A DNA stretch of 64,000 bases, taken from NCBI RefSeq assembly GCF_002901445.1, contig NZ_PPPD01000002.1:372001-436000 (forward strand), given 5' to 3'. The position numbers and the translations under genes are program-made. How positions within the stretch are numbered: position 1 is the first letter of the stretch; each line of letters begins with the position of its first letter. The DNA comes from Deinococcus koreensis (lineage in GTDB: Bacteria > Deinococcota > Deinococci > Deinococcales > Deinococcaceae). Of this stretch, positions 50,387-60,689 are shown one piece after another. A model generated the notes under the pieces. That model was not told the origin of the DNA and searched no databases. It worked only from the letters and a program-made list of their open reading frames with translations.

Positions 50387-51603
50387 GGCCTGACCGCCAG
50401 TGCCGAGAAGAGGGCTTCGAGTTCCGTCAGACTGGCCTCACGCTCGAAATGACGTTCGAAGTACTCGCGCCCTCGCTGGCCCAGTGCGTCCCGTTCCTGG
50501 GCAGTCATGGCCTGAAGATGCCGGGCAGCGTCAGCCAGCGCCTGGGGCTGCTGTGGGGCAACGACCAGACCCGCCTCCGACTCGCGGACGATGGCTGCGC
50601 CCTCTCCATCGAGGCTGGCCAGCAGGGGCCGGCCGCAGGCCAGGTAGGACTGCACCTTGGCCGGCACGGTCAGGGCGAACAGGTTGTCGGCGCTCAGGGA
50701 CACCAGCAGGGCCTGTGCCTGCGCGAAGTAGCGCGGCATCTCAGCCGGAGGATGCGCGCCCAGAAAATGGACATTGCTCAGGCCAGCGGCGGCGGCCCGG
50801 GACTCCAGTTCGGCACGGACGCTGCCGTCACCCAGAAAGACCCACTGAATCTCATCGCCCCTGGTCAGTTCGGCCGCCTCCAGCACGGTGAACAGATCCT
50901 GCGCCGTGCCCATGTTGCCGGCGAACATCACCGTGAAGCCGCCGGGCAGCCCGCGAGCCGCGGCCCACTGCGGCTCGGGCGCCTGTGGCTGATAGTAGGC
51001 TTCGGCGTACTGGGGGTAGTAGCGGATCTGGCCCGCGGCCACGCCCAGGCGCTCTACCCTGGGGATGAAGGCGCGGGAGGTGACCAGGATCAGGTCGCAG
51101 GCGCGGTAGATCACGCGCACCATCTGTTCGACCAGCTTCAGGAGCAGTGGATGGGTCACGAAGCCGGTGGCAGCCAGACTCTCGGGCCAGAGATCCTGGA
51201 CATAGAAGGCGATGGGCCGCCGCGTACGGGCCTTGAGGGCCATCGCGGGATAACCCACCGTCATGGGCGAGGGTTCATAGACGAAGATCACGTCGTAGGC
51301 ATCGCGCAGGCGTGCCGGCCCCAGGACACTGCCTGACAATGCGAAGGAGAGGTAATTCAGGCCCAGCCGCACCCCGCTGCCCTGCCCCCGTGCCAGCATC
51401 GGCACCCGGACGATCCGGATGCCCTGGTACTGCTCCTCGACCACCGTGCGCCCCGAGTACCCGGACGTGAACTCCCCCGAGGGGTAGTTGGGATGGCCGG
51501 TCAACACCGTGACCCGGTGCCCGCGTTCGTGCAGGCCCGAGACGATGTCATTGATCCGGAAGTTTTCGGGCCAGAAGTACTGGGTGACGACGAGAACATG
51601 CAT
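50383..51603 (-). CDS. wbuB: glycosyltransferase, WbuB-like (GT4)
   Basis: GT-B glycosyltransferase, 406 aa. The N-terminus VLVVTQYFWPENFRINDIV and YEPSPMTVGYPA are typical of WbuB, the likely L-FucNAc transferase in E. coli and relatives, and the donor-site E-x7-E-like stretch is VPAKVQSYLACGRPLLAS through GLVV. It follows the three L-FucNAc genes directly (start overlaps the previous stop by one base), so it probably adds L-FucNAc to the lipid-linked first sugar. Confidence 0.9.
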   Translation of the reverse strand: MHVLVVTQYFWPENFRINDIVSGLHERGHRVTVLTGHPNYPSGEFTSGYSGRTVVEEQYQGIRIVRVPMLARGQGSGVRLGLNYLSFALSGSVLGPARLRDAYDVIFVYEPSPMTVGYPAMALKARTRRPIAFYVQDLWPESLAATGFVTHPLLLKLVEQMVRVIYRACDLILVTSRAFIPRVERLGVAAGQIRYYPQYAEAYYQPQAPEPQWAAARGLPGGFTVMFAGNMGTAQDLFTVLEAAELTRGDEIQWVFLGDGSVRAELESRAAAAGLSNVHFLGAHPPAEMPRYFAQAQALLVSLSADNLFALTVPAKVQSYLACGRPLLASLDGEGAAIVRESEAGLVVAPQQPQALADAARHLQAMTAQERDALGQRGREYFERHFEREASLTELEALFSALAVRP

Positions 51604-52754
51604 CAGCCCCGCCGCCAGACGACTCGGTTGACATAGTCGGTATAGCTGTGAATGATCCTCACGACCTTGTCGGATACGTTCGGCATGCTGTAGTCCGCCA
51701 CCGGGCGCAGCAGGCGCTGCTCGCCGCGCGGCTGGTCAGCCAGGATGCTCAACCCCTGCATGATGCGCTCCGGGGAGAGCCCCACCATCATCACGCTGGC
51801 CTCCTCCATCCCTTCCGGGCGCTCGTGGGCCTCGCGGATATTCAGGGCCGGAAAGTTCAGGATGCTCGACTCTTCGGTGATGGTGCCGCTGTCGGACAGC
51901 ACGGCGCGGGCATGCATCTGGAGATGCACGTAGTCGTGGAACCCCAGGGGCTTAAGCAGCTCCACGTTGCGGTGGAAGGTGACGCCCTGGGCGTCGATGC
52001 GCTTCTGGGTGCGCGGGTGCGTCGAGACGATGACGCGCTGGTCGTACACCTCGGCGATGGTGTTCAGCGACAGGGCGAGGTTCGCGAGGTTCAGGTCGGA
52101 GTCGATGTTCTCCTCGCGGTGGGCGCTGACCACGAAGTAGTCACCGGCACTCAGGCCCAGGCGGCTCAGCACGTCCGAGGCCTGGATCTGGGGCAGGTAA
52201 TGGGTGAGCACCTCGAACATCGGGCTGCCGGTCTTGATGATGCGGTCGGGCGGCAGGCCCTCCCGCAGCAGGTATTCGCGGGCGATGTCGCTGTAGGTCA
52301 GATTGACATCGCTGGTGTGATCCACGATCCGCCGGTTGGTCTCCTCTGGAACCCGCTGGTCGAAGCAGCGGTTCCCGGCCTCCATGTGGAAAATCGGGAT
52401 CTTGCGGCGCTTGGCAGGGATCGCCGAGAGGCAGCTGTTGGTATCGCCCAGGATCAGCACGGCGTCTGGCTGCTCCCTTGCCATGACGCCGTCGACCTTG
52501 ATCAGGATGTTCCCGATGGTTTCGGCAGCGCTACCAATGGCCGCGTCGAGAAAATAGTCGGGTTTGCGAACGCCCAGGTCATGAAAGAAGATCTCGTTCA
52601 GCTCGTAATCGTAGTTCTGACCGGTGTGCACGATGAGATGGTCGGCATGTTCATCGAGCCGTGCCAGGACGCGTGAAAGGCGGATGATTTCCGGGCGGGT
52701 GCCCACGATGGTCATGACCTTGAGCTTGCGGACGGAAGGCACAGAATTGCTCAT
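51603..52754 (-). CDS. fnlC: UDP-N-acetylhexosamine 2-epimerase, non-hydrolysing (FnlC/WbjD type)
   Basis: 383 aa. [57 protein letters not shown] and [19 protein letters not shown] are the WecB-family signatures. In this context, just after FnlA and FnlB, it most likely performs the last step, C2 epimerisation to UDP-L-FucNAc, rather than general UDP-GlcNAc epimerisation. ATGA overlap with FnlB. Confidence 0.9.
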   Translation of the reverse strand: MSNSVPSVRKLKVMTIVGTRPEIIRLSRVLARLDEHADHLIVHTGQNYDYELNEIFFHDLGVRKPDYFLDAAIGSAAETIGNILIKVDGVMAREQPDAVLILGDTNSCLSAIPAKRRKIPIFHMEAGNRCFDQRVPEETNRRIVDHTSDVNLTYSDIAREYLLREGLPPDRIIKTGSPMFEVLTHYLPQIQASDVLSRLGLSAGDYFVVSAHREENIDSDLNLANLALSLNTIAEVYDQRVIVSTHPRTQKRIDAQGVTFHRNVELLKPLGFHDYVHLQMHARAVLSDSGTITEESSILNFPALNIREAHERPEGMEEASVMMVGLSPERIMQGLSILADQPRGEQRLLRPVADYSMPNVSDKVVRIIHSYTDYVNRVVWRRG

Positions 52755-53866
52755 GCGGGCTCCACCAGTTCAGCGACCGTGTCTGGACGGGCCGGGTCGA
52801 AGAGTTCGTGCGTCCAGAAGAGCGTCATCAGGGTTCCGGAGCCCACGTTGGTGATGCTGTGCGTGTGCAGCGTCGGGATGTCGATGTAGCTCGGGGCCTC
52901 GCCGGAGACCCGGAAGCTCAGCACCTGGGTACCGGTCACATGCCGCAGTTTGATCTCGGCCTCGCCGCCCGTGACCAGGAAACGCTCGACCTTGCGGGTA
53001 TGAAAGTGGTTTCCGCGCGTGATGCCGGGATGGGTGGACGACATGAAGCTCTGCCCACCGTTGGGGCTCTTGACCGCCTCGAACAGACTGCCACGCGGAT
53101 CGGTGTGCAGGGTCAGGCGAACGGGATAGTGCTGTGGATACAGGTAGGAGCGGTAGGTGTTGAACAGATCCCGCCGGAAATCGTCACGAAGGTCGGGAAT
53201 GATGTGCTGGCTGTACAATCCCGTCATTTCCTGAAGGGTTTCCAGCAGGCCGTACACGGTCAGGCGCTGGCCCTCCACGCGCACGTCGCCGGTGACCCCG
53301 GTGTCGATCATCGCCTCCAGGCGGCGGGCCACCTCCTGGGCGTGAATCTGTTCGATCGGCCCATCATTGTGGGGGGTCGGCGTCTCTCCACGTGCCAGCT
53401 GGTGGCAGAAGGTGGACACCACCGAGTTGTAGAAGGGTTTGCCACCCTCCCCGAAGACGCCCGGCAGGATGACGTTGGTGAAGGTTCCGCCAGATCGCCC
53501 GGCCCAGGCCGCGAGCAGTGAGGCGACCTCGCGCTTGGACGCGCCGTAGGGCGTATCGCGCTCGATGTGCGTGGAGGACGAAAACAGGACGTGGGGGCGG
53601 CTGCCAGTGGCGTCCAGCGCCTCGATCAGCTGCCGGGTCAGCCCCACGTTGGTGGCGGCCACGACTGCCTCCTCGCCCCTGTTCATGCCGGCCAGATGGA
53701 TGATCGCACCACAGTCCTGGACGAAGGACGTGAGCCCGCCTTCCTCGAAGGTTCTGCGTCCGGCGGCCCGAACCTGCAGACCCTCCACTCCGCGCAGGTA
53801 GGCCTGGACGTGCGTGCCGAGCAGTCCATCTGCCCCCGTCACGCCGACGATCATCGGTTCTGCCAT
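52751..53866 (-). CDS. fnlB: UDP-2-acetamido-2,6-dideoxyhexulose reductase (FnlB/WbjC/CapF)
   Basis: Bifunctional protein of 371 aa: an N-terminal SDR reductase ([38 protein letters not shown]) and a C-terminal cupin (from about 245) with the metal-binding motif [12 protein letters not shown] and later TLHTHSITN. This matches CapF/FnlB, which epimerises and reduces the 4-keto intermediate. An ATG at 53854 (four residues in) overlaps the FnlA stop as ATGA and may be the true start; the ATG at 53866 is better spaced from a GAGGG site. Confidence 0.9.
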   Translation of the reverse strand: MAEPMIVGVTGADGLLGTHVQAYLRGVEGLQVRAAGRRTFEEGGLTSFVQDCGAIIHLAGMNRGEEAVVAATNVGLTRQLIEALDATGSRPHVLFSSSTHIERDTPYGASKREVASLLAAWAGRSGGTFTNVILPGVFGEGGKPFYNSVVSTFCHQLARGETPTPHNDGPIEQIHAQEVARRLEAMIDTGVTGDVRVEGQRLTVYGLLETLQEMTGLYSQHIIPDLRDDFRRDLFNTYRSYLYPQHYPVRLTLHTDPRGSLFEAVKSPNGGQSFMSSTHPGITRGNHFHTRKVERFLVTGGEAEIKLRHVTGTQVLSFRVSGEAPSYIDIPTLHTHSITNVGSGTLMTLFWTHELFDPARPDTVAELVEPA

Positions 53867-54870
53867 GCCGCCAGTTCCCTCTGCACATCCGGCAATGAGA
53901 GCAGGAGTTCTTCGATCTCCTCGACGCCCAGGCGCTGGGTATTGTGCGAGGTGTAGTCGTCGAGACTGGACTCCTCCGTACTGCCCTCGGTGAAGTATTT
54001 GGCGTAGTTCAGATCGCGGTCGTCCATGCTCACCCGCAGATAGTCCCCCATGTCCTCGGACTGCGCGATTTCACCCGCGGTCGCCAGGGTCTCGAACAGC
54101 TTTTCGGCGTGCCGGGTGCCGATGACCTTGATGGGCACGTCGCTGCGAAAGAGGTTCTTGAGGGCCTGCGCTAGGTCGGCGACGGTGGAGGCTGGCGCTT
54201 TTCGCACGAAAATATCGCCCTGCTGGGCATGTTCGAAAGCGAACAGCACCAGATCGATGGCGCTGCGCAGCGACAGCAGGAAGCGGGTCATGTTGGGATC
54301 GGTCACAGTCAGCGGCTTGCCCTGTTTGATCTGGTCGATGAACAATGGAATGACCGAGCCGCGCGAATACATCACGTTGCCGTAGCGCACGCTGGAGATC
54401 ATGGTGTCCTCCGGCCCCAGGCGCCGCGCCGCCGCAGTGGCGACCTTCTCCATCATGCCCTTGCTCATGCCCATGGCGTTCACAGGAAAAACAGCTTTGT
54501 CTGTGCTCAGGCAGACCAGTGAGGCGACCTTGTGGGCAATGGCGGACTCCACGATGTTGTGGCTCCCCACGATGTTCGTCAGTACAGCCTGCATAGGGAA
54601 AAACTCGCACGAAGGCACCTGCTTGAGGGCCGCGGCGTGAAAGACCAGATCGACGCCTTCCATGGCCTGATCCACGCTGCTGCGCTCGCGGATGTCCCCG
54701 ATATAGAACTTGACCCTCGGGTTGTTCAGCTTGATCCGCATGTGTTCCTGCTTGAGCTCGTCCCGGCTGAAAACGCGGATCTCCCGGACATCCGTGTCCT
54801 TCAGCAGGTGCAGGAGCTCATTTCCAAAGGAGCCAGTGCCCCCTGTGATCAAAACAACTTTTTTATTCAT
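53851..54870 (-). CDS. fnlA: UDP-GlcNAc 4,6-dehydratase/5-epimerase (FnlA/WbjB/CapE)
   Basis: First enzyme of the UDP-L-FucNAc pathway, 339 aa. KVVLITGGTGSFGNELLHLL, FHAAALKQVPSCEFFP, STDKAVFPVNAMGMSKGM and RYGNVMYSRGSVIPLF are the CapE/FnlA signatures; the catalytic base is a Met-Lys type (MGMSK), as in that family. It is G/C-rich, unlike the adjacent GT gene on its upstream side, so a composition boundary lies near 54865. Confidence 0.92.
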   Translation of the reverse strand: MNKKVVLITGGTGSFGNELLHLLKDTDVREIRVFSRDELKQEHMRIKLNNPRVKFYIGDIRERSSVDQAMEGVDLVFHAAALKQVPSCEFFPMQAVLTNIVGSHNIVESAIAHKVASLVCLSTDKAVFPVNAMGMSKGMMEKVATAAARRLGPEDTMISSVRYGNVMYSRGSVIPLFIDQIKQGKPLTVTDPNMTRFLLSLRSAIDLVLFAFEHAQQGDIFVRKAPASTVADLAQALKNLFRSDVPIKVIGTRHAEKLFETLATAGEIAQSEDMGDYLRVSMDDRDLNYAKYFTEGSTEESSLDDYTSHNTQRLGVEEIEELLLSLPDVQRELAAWQNR

Positions 54871-55879
54871 AATTACTTCCGCGTTGCGTCGAACTGATTT
54901 TTTCTAGGGAAGGGGTATTACTTGCTGCCATGACTGGATTTTTCATATACTGTGAGCTAGCTTGTAGAATTTCCTCCCATATTTTAGACTCTTCATCTCT
55001 TTGTCGTATCTTAGACATTGCAGATTTCATCTTAGATAGAATAATTATTTCGTATGATATGACACGGTAATATTCACGCTTATTGTTATATATAAAATGA
55101 ATGTATCCTAAAATTGATGATTTGATTATTTTTGGATTTTTGCTGCGTGAATAGCCACCAAGATGCATTATTTTACATGAAGCATCGTAATATATTTTGT
55201 ATTTTCTAGCTATTCTTAATAGTAGATCGCCTATTTCATGATCGAAAAAGTAGAACTCGTCAAAGAGTCCATTTTCTATCAATGCGTCTCTTCTAAACGC
55301 TACAAACATTCCATCCACCCACCTTACATATCTACTCTGGAAGTTAGGATGGGCGCTTTCATGGCCACTAAAAACGATGTTTTTTATTACTTTGGGCATT
55401 TTCGAAGCTTTATCTCTGTTTACCATAGGAAATATAGAGTTTAAAACTGAGAGCATCGTTGATTTAAGTGAGTAAATCATAATATCCCTGCTTGATGGAC
55501 TAGGTAAACCGCGAGCATCAACAATCAATGGGGCAATCGCACCAATTTCTGGATGGGATTGAAATTTAGATTCGATACTATTAAATACTCCTTCCTCGCA
55601 GATTATAACATCGCTATTTGCAATTACAATAACCTCTCCTTGAGAGGATTTGATTGCTAAATTATGTGCTCTTGCAAACCCTATATTTTCGTTTAAAACA
55701 ATTAACTTTACATCACTAAACTGCTCTCTAATCAAATTAACGTTATCTTCTGTAGAAGCATTATCGACTACGATGAATTCAAATTCATTAACCTCCTTAA
55801 TCAAGTGTATTAGGATAGATTTGATAGCCCGTATCGTAACTTCGGGACTATTATATGAAATTAGGCTCACAGAAATCAT
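54863..55879 (-). CDS. glycosyltransferase family 2 (rhamnosyltransferase-like)
   Basis: GT-A enzyme of 338 aa. SVSLISYNSPEVTIRAIKSI, FIVVDNASTEDN, NIGFARAHNLAI and the donor site IVIANSDVII are typical, with the acceptor region YVRWVDGMFVAFRRDALIENG and DEFYFFDHEIGDL. It is A/T-rich, like the flippase and polymerase, unlike the flanking FnlA. It ends 8 nt inside the FnlA gene. The sugar is not certain; dTDP-rhamnose is made by the same operon. Confidence 0.85.
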   Translation of the reverse strand: MISVSLISYNSPEVTIRAIKSILIHLIKEVNEFEFIVVDNASTEDNVNLIREQFSDVKLIVLNENIGFARAHNLAIKSSQGEVIVIANSDVIICEEGVFNSIESKFQSHPEIGAIAPLIVDARGLPSPSSRDIMIYSLKSTMLSVLNSIFPMVNRDKASKMPKVIKNIVFSGHESAHPNFQSRYVRWVDGMFVAFRRDALIENGLFDEFYFFDHEIGDLLLRIARKYKIYYDASCKIMHLGGYSRSKNPKIIKSSILGYIHFIYNNKREYYRVISYEIIILSKMKSAMSKIRQRDEESKIWEEILQASSQYMKNPVMAASNTPSLEKISSTQRGSNYE

Positions 55880-55882
55880 GGT

Positions 55883-56815
55883 TTACTCCCTCACTATTGA
55901 CTTGACTAATTTCCCTGATATTCCACATATTCCATGCCAGCAACCGATGCACATTGATTTAAGTTTTAACATCTTTTGATCCTCATATAATACAATTTCT
56001 ATAGAATGCTTTATAGTTTGCAGTGTACTAGATAATATCAACTCGGGATAGAGACGAAAGTATTGTTTTCCAAGTAAGATTCTATTCCTAGTTATATAAT
56101 AACATCGCAATGAATTATGTTTTGTAAACACTATTTTCCTACCAAGCACGTTTCTAGTGTACTTCTCCCCAATTGGATGAATCATAGCAATCTTACCTGA
56201 CTGAGCTACGTATAAACCTTTAGATTTCAATCTGATGCAATATTCAATATCGACAGAATCGATGAAATAATCCTCTCTGAAAGCCCCGATCAATTGCAGC
56301 GTGCTCTTCTTAATTACAGACCCACTCGTAATTACTGAATATTTTAATTTAAAACTATCCTCAGCTGTTTTATCCGAATCCTCCAGTGAATCTCTGTAGC
56401 CTAATCCGAGTATGCCAAATTTTTCGTCCCCATAAATTTCAATGGTTTTCCTGACCTCATGATATATAGATAAAGAACTTTCAAACATTAGTTCAGTATC
56501 ATCGTCGAAGAATATTATCCATTCAACTCTATTAGGGAGATATTGTACACCCCTATTGAGTGCATGGCCTATACCGTAATTATCGTCTAATTCAATAATA
56601 ATGAGTTTTAACACAGTAATTTCAAATATAAAATCACTTTTAATTTGACGCACAAATGACGATTGATTTGATACATCTGAAAATCTATTTATTACCACTA
56701 CAATATTATGCGATACATTTAACAATCTCCTCAATCTATTTGTAAACCCGGAGCCAGTATCAAAACAGACTACAACGGCACCTAAATTACTCTCATCTAA
56801 CAATATTTGAGCCAT
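55883..56815 (-). CDS. glycosyltransferase family 2 (second)
   Basis: GT2 enzyme of 310 aa. AVVVCFDTGSGFTNRLRRLL opens a less orthodox N-terminus; DDNYGIGHALNRGVQYL and the metal site IIFFDDDTELMFES are conserved, then VITSGSVIKKSTLQLIGAF and SVDIEYCIRLK. RmlB/A/C in the same operon make rhamnosyl transfer plausible. A/T-rich. Overlaps the polymerase gene by 23 nt. Confidence 0.82.
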   Translation of the reverse strand: MAQILLDESNLGAVVVCFDTGSGFTNRLRRLLNVSHNIVVVINRFSDVSNQSSFVRQIKSDFIFEITVLKLIIIELDDNYGIGHALNRGVQYLPNRVEWIIFFDDDTELMFESSLSIYHEVRKTIEIYGDEKFGILGLGYRDSLEDSDKTAEDSFKLKYSVITSGSVIKKSTLQLIGAFREDYFIDSVDIEYCIRLKSKGLYVAQSGKIAMIHPIGEKYTRNVLGRKIVFTKHNSLRCYYITRNRILLGKQYFRLYPELILSSTLQTIKHSIEIVLYEDQKMLKLKSMCIGCWHGICGISGKLVKSIVRE

Positions 56816-58046
56816 TTTTCTCCTTAATGGACAGAATTATAGAATTATACAGCATTATTGGCAGAAATAGCATCCATAATCCATCAAAACTGCCAAAATA
56901 AGGATTAGTGTAAACTCCAATAAGTATACAAAGGAAGCCAGAAATAACCGCAAGAATATATAACCCTGCCGTTCTAATCAAACGTTTTAAATATATAAGA
57001 CACAATCTTATAAACACGAATACGACTGGCATTGAATATATAACAAATCCTATTATTCCGGTTTGAAATAATAGTGCATGATATGAAGCCTCATATGCTG
57101 CCGAAAAATCTATAGATCTTACAAATGAAGCAGATGATGGTATGCCGTGACCGAATATAGGGGCCTCAAGCCACTCAGCAATTAATATGCTTTGCTGCAA
57201 TTGCCGGATACCTAAACCACCATCATTTGTGAAGGCATCTGTTAATCTGGTGCTGAGACCAGAAAATACCCCGAATATACTTTGGTAATTATACATAAAA
57301 ATAATAGCAAGTACTACAACAAAAACTGTGCTTGTAGAAATTATTATTACATATCTAATCTGTTTAATTTTGACCTTATAATTATATGCAATCCACATAA
57401 AAAAAGTGAATAAGCATGCCACAGATATTGCGATCCATAAAGCTCTTCTTCCGGTTAAAAGTACGGATGAGACAATTAGAATTGAAGATGAGTATCTCAA
57501 GAGTCTAGTTAAATCTTGGTTGAATAGCATAATTAAGACGAAAGGTGCCAGGAAGAAGAGAGAATAAACATTATAATCCACTATCTGAACATACCCTTCG
57601 TGTACACCTATTCTTCCAGTAAAAAGCGTAAGCATAGGCCCGAAATGTAGAATTCCAGCCGAAGAAGCAACGCTATTAATGTTAACCACGGATATATATA
57701 TAGATGTAAAAATGAGAAATTTGATAAAATTTCTATCCATTAGAAGGTCGCAGTGAATAGAAAAGATAACTATATAGATAATTGGGGAGAATAAATACAA
57801 ACTATAATATGCCGATGAATTCATTCCAGCGAATGATGATAACATCAAGTTTGTGAAACTAAATATTAACGATACTATCAAGAATATGTAATTAGACGGC
57901 ACTATTCTTATCCTTCTTCCGCCCAGAAACCCAGAAGCGAGGCAAACACAGATGAGAATCAGCTTCTCCAATTGGAATTGTAAAGGATAGCAGATAATTA
58001 AGAACATAGATATATAAAAAAATATATTACCAAGCCTAATCAGCAT
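56793..58046 (-). CDS. Wzy-like polysaccharide polymerase
   Basis: Highly hydrophobic protein of 417 aa with 10-12 predicted spans and a larger loop in the second half with HGIPSSASFVRS and ASYHALLFQTGIIGFV. These features, rather than strong motifs, suggest a Wzy-type O-unit polymerase. A second WaaL/Wzy_C-type protein is encoded at 43900, so one could be polymerase and the other ligase. A/T-rich; overlaps the flippase by 11 nt. Confidence 0.75.
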   Translation of the reverse strand: MLIRLGNIFFYISMFLIICYPLQFQLEKLILICVCLASGFLGGRRIRIVPSNYIFLIVSLIFSFTNLMLSSFAGMNSSAYYSLYLFSPIIYIVIFSIHCDLLMDRNFIKFLIFTSIYISVVNINSVASSAGILHFGPMLTLFTGRIGVHEGYVQIVDYNVYSLFFLAPFVLIMLFNQDLTRLLRYSSSILIVSSVLLTGRRALWIAISVACLFTFFMWIAYNYKVKIKQIRYVIIISTSTVFVVVLAIIFMYNYQSIFGVFSGLSTRLTDAFTNDGGLGIRQLQQSILIAEWLEAPIFGHGIPSSASFVRSIDFSAAYEASYHALLFQTGIIGFVIYSMPVVFVFIRLCLIYLKRLIRTAGLYILAVISGFLCILIGVYTNPYFGSFDGLWMLFLPIMLYNSIILSIKEKNGSNIVR

Positions 58047-59235
58047 ACCGTCCCTCCCTTTTATCTATCATCTGCATAAAGACAATCAATAATTCGCACA
58101 TAAGTGTAATCGAGGCAATGCACAGCGTGTATAAGGCGATAAGTCTATACTGATTAACAGCAAATTGTAAAATAATTAAACTAAATACACTAATATTTGC
58201 GATAGTGAGCAGAATTAGCAAACGTACATAAAAACGTTTCATAATTGTGAATGGCGATATTAGAAAATAGGCCACTAATATAGAGCAGTATATAAAAGGC
58301 TTGACATTATTAATACTAAAATCTGGGAAAACGCTGTTGAGGCTTGTAGCTATCCAGTCTTCGGATAAAACAGCTGTAGATAAACATAACAGTACTCCAA
58401 TAAAAAAACATGCCAACCTCATTTTATAATTGAGAATAACGCCTCTAGAAAAAATTACATTGGAAATATATAGCAAGAGTGTACTACTAACAGTAATAAA
58501 CAACGAGCAGAAAAAATATTGACTCCTCTGGCTTTCATCTAGCACTCGTATAGCTAAAATCCTATCAAATGAAAACAATAAAATCAACACTACATTAGTA
58601 GTGAAATAGGCTAAACCGTCACTTTGGATTAAAATATCGCGTATCGACGGATTGTAATTTAACTTTCGCTTATCATAATAAAATACAATAAACGCATATA
58701 GCAAAGTAGTTAATATTAAAAGTACCTGTCCAATTACTGCAGCATTTGATCTACCTACTAAATGAAAGTATCCTTCTAAAATAATAAAAACGATATACAC
58801 CAAAGATTGTAGAAAGTAATAAAACGTCAATATTCTAGCAGAACCGTGAGAGAGCAAATAATTAATAAAAAATGCATTTAGAGATGTAAGGACGAATAAC
58901 CCAATGGTGGTATAATGGAGGCCACCTAGAATAAAATAGGAAAAACAAATTAGTAAAGGAGCAGTGATTGCCATTACAAAACCCAGACTAATTGCTGAAC
59001 CTAAACCAATCATTCCCTTAGTCTTCAACCAAATTATTTGTAGACCATCCGCCAAGCCTATGTGTGCAAGGCCTGCAAATGCCAACATGGTCAGGATCTG
59101 TCTCCATTTACTAAACTCTGCTTGCCCAATAACATTTGGTAAAATAATGTTAGACATCACACTTATTGTAGCGATGTTAAACATGGCAGAAGGGAAAAAA
59201 AGAGACTCAATAGCGATTTTTGAGCGCCAAGACAA
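58036..59235 (-). CDS. Wzx-like oligosaccharide flippase
   Basis: Membrane protein of 399 aa with about 12 predicted spans and little else, starting MSWRSKIAIESLFFPSAM and SVMSNIILPNVIGQAEFSKWR, a pattern seen in flippases of the MOP superfamily. Its position between rmlC and the polymerase in a polysaccharide operon supports the call. It would flip lipid-linked repeat units. A/T-rich, low sequence conservation expected. Confidence 0.78.
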   Translation of the reverse strand: MSWRSKIAIESLFFPSAMFNIATISVMSNIILPNVIGQAEFSKWRQILTMLAFAGLAHIGLADGLQIIWLKTKGMIGLGSAISLGFVMAITAPLLICFSYFILGGLHYTTIGLFVLTSLNAFFINYLLSHGSARILTFYYFLQSLVYIVFIILEGYFHLVGRSNAAVIGQVLLILTTLLYAFIVFYYDKRKLNYNPSIRDILIQSDGLAYFTTNVVLILLFSFDRILAIRVLDESQRSQYFFCSLFITVSSTLLLYISNVIFSRGVILNYKMRLACFFIGVLLCLSTAVLSEDWIATSLNSVFPDFSINNVKPFIYCSILVAYFLISPFTIMKRFYVRLLILLTIANISVFSLIILQFAVNQYRLIALYTLCIASITLMCELLIVFMQMIDKREGRYAD

Positions 59236-59238
59236 GTA

Positions 59239-59790
59239 TTATCCCATATCCTTGTCCCAGATACTCGCCCCAAAGTAATCCCACCCCAGCCGCCCTTCAT
59301 TCGGGTCGCTGATATCGAACTGGGCATCCATGGAATACAACAGGGTCGCCCCCTGCTCCCCGGCCTGATATCCGTGGGCCACGCCACTGGGAATATGCAC
59401 CAGCATGGGCTGCTCTCCACTGAACACCAGTTTGCGCTTCACGCCCAGCGTCGGGCTGCCCTGGCGGCAGTCGGCCAGCCAGATCATGAGCTGGCCCTGC
59501 AGCACACACCAGATCTCGTTCTGTTCCTGCTTAACGTGGATGTGGAAGGCATTGATGCGCCCCGGCGCCGCCCAGGACACGCTGATCTGACGGGGCACCA
59601 ACGCTCCGGGGAGGCCCTGGACGCCCCGCTCATCCAGACGCAGATACTCCATAAACGCGCCGTTCTCGGAACGGTTCTTCTTCAGGGCATGTACCCACAC
59701 CCCTTCGATCTGGGGCGCGGCGGGGTAACTCTCGAACTTCAGTTCGCTGGCGTACTCAGGTGCCAGCTGGATGGTGTGGTCTGTGGTCAT
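59239..59790 (-). CDS. rfbC: dTDP-4-dehydrorhamnose 3,5-epimerase-like protein
   Basis: Cupin-fold epimerase of 183 aa. Conserved features are [28 protein letters not shown] (the catalytic His region), PSGVAHGYQ and the C-terminal [16 protein letters not shown]. It is a little off the RmlC consensus, e.g. the usual R-G-x-H-x-Q segment reads FHIHVKQEQ, so a related sugar epimerase is possible. Start at 59790 overlaps the RmlA stop (ATGA). Confidence 0.85.
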   Translation of the reverse strand: MTTDHTIQLAPEYASELKFESYPAAPQIEGVWVHALKKNRSENGAFMEYLRLDERGVQGLPGALVPRQISVSWAAPGRINAFHIHVKQEQNEIWCVLQGQLMIWLADCRQGSPTLGVKRKLVFSGEQPMLVHIPSGVAHGYQAGEQGATLLYSMDAQFDISDPNEGRLGWDYFGASIWDKDMG

Positions 59791-60689
59791 ACGGGGTGCC
59801 GCCTCTCGTGTGCAATCTTCATCAGGTACTTGCCGTACTGGTTCTTGGCCAGTTTCTGCGCGTGCTCCAGCAACGTGTCGGTGCTGATCCACCCCTGGCG
59901 CCAGGCGATCTCCTCGGGCGAGGCGATCTTGAGGCCCTGGCGGTGCTCGATGGCCTGGATGAACAGGCTGGCTTCTAGCAGGCTCTCGTGGGTGCCGGTG
60001 TCCAGCCAGGCGGTGCCCCGGCGCATGAGCTGAACGTCCAGCAAGCCGTCCTGCAGGTAAGTGGTGTTCACGTCGGTGATCTCCAGCTCGCCCCGCGCCG
60101 AGGGCCGGATGCTGCGGGCGATCTCGACCACGCGCTCATCGTAGAAATACAGGCCCGTGACCGCGAAGTCCGACTTCGGAGCTTTCGGCTTTTCCTCGAT
60201 CGAGAGGGCGCGGCCCTGCTCATCGAAGTCCACCACGCCGTAGCGCTCGGGGTCGCTGACCTGATAGGCGAAGACTGTGGCTCCGTGCGCTTTCTGGCCT
60301 GCCGCGCCCATCAGATCCGACAGATCGTTGCCGTAGAAGATATTGTCGCCCAGTACCAGGGCGCTGGGATGGCCCGCCAGGAACTCCTCGCCGATCAGAA
60401 AGGCCTGCGCCAGCCCTTCGGGGCGGGGCTGCACGGCGTACTCCAGCCGGATACCCCACTGCGAGCCGTCGCCCAGGAGCTGCCGGAACCGGGGGGTGTC
60501 CTCGGGGGTGGAGATCACCAGGATGTCCTGCATTCCGCCCAACATCAGGGTGGTCAGCGGGTAGTAGATCATCGGCTTGTCGTAGACCGGCAGGAGCTGC
60601 TTGCTCACGGCCAGGGTCGCCGGGTACAGCCGCGTCCCTGAGCCCCCGGCCAGGATGATGCCGCGGCGTGAGGTAGGGGCAACGGTCAT
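59787..60689 (-). CDS. rfbA: glucose-1-phosphate thymidylyltransferase
   Basis: RmlA, 300 aa, makes dTDP-glucose. [76 protein letters not shown] and [14 protein letters not shown] are complete. ATG at 60689 overlaps the RmlB stop by four bases; a longer frame upstream lacks family similarity. Confidence 0.95.
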   Translation of the reverse strand: MTVAPTSRRGIILAGGSGTRLYPATLAVSKQLLPVYDKPMIYYPLTTLMLGGMQDILVISTPEDTPRFRQLLGDGSQWGIRLEYAVQPRPEGLAQAFLIGEEFLAGHPSALVLGDNIFYGNDLSDLMGAAGQKAHGATVFAYQVSDPERYGVVDFDEQGRALSIEEKPKAPKSDFAVTGLYFYDERVVEIARSIRPSARGELEITDVNTTYLQDGLLDVQLMRRGTAWLDTGTHESLLEASLFIQAIEHRQGLKIASPEEIAWRQGWISTDTLLEHAQKLAKNQYGKYLMKIAHERRHPV

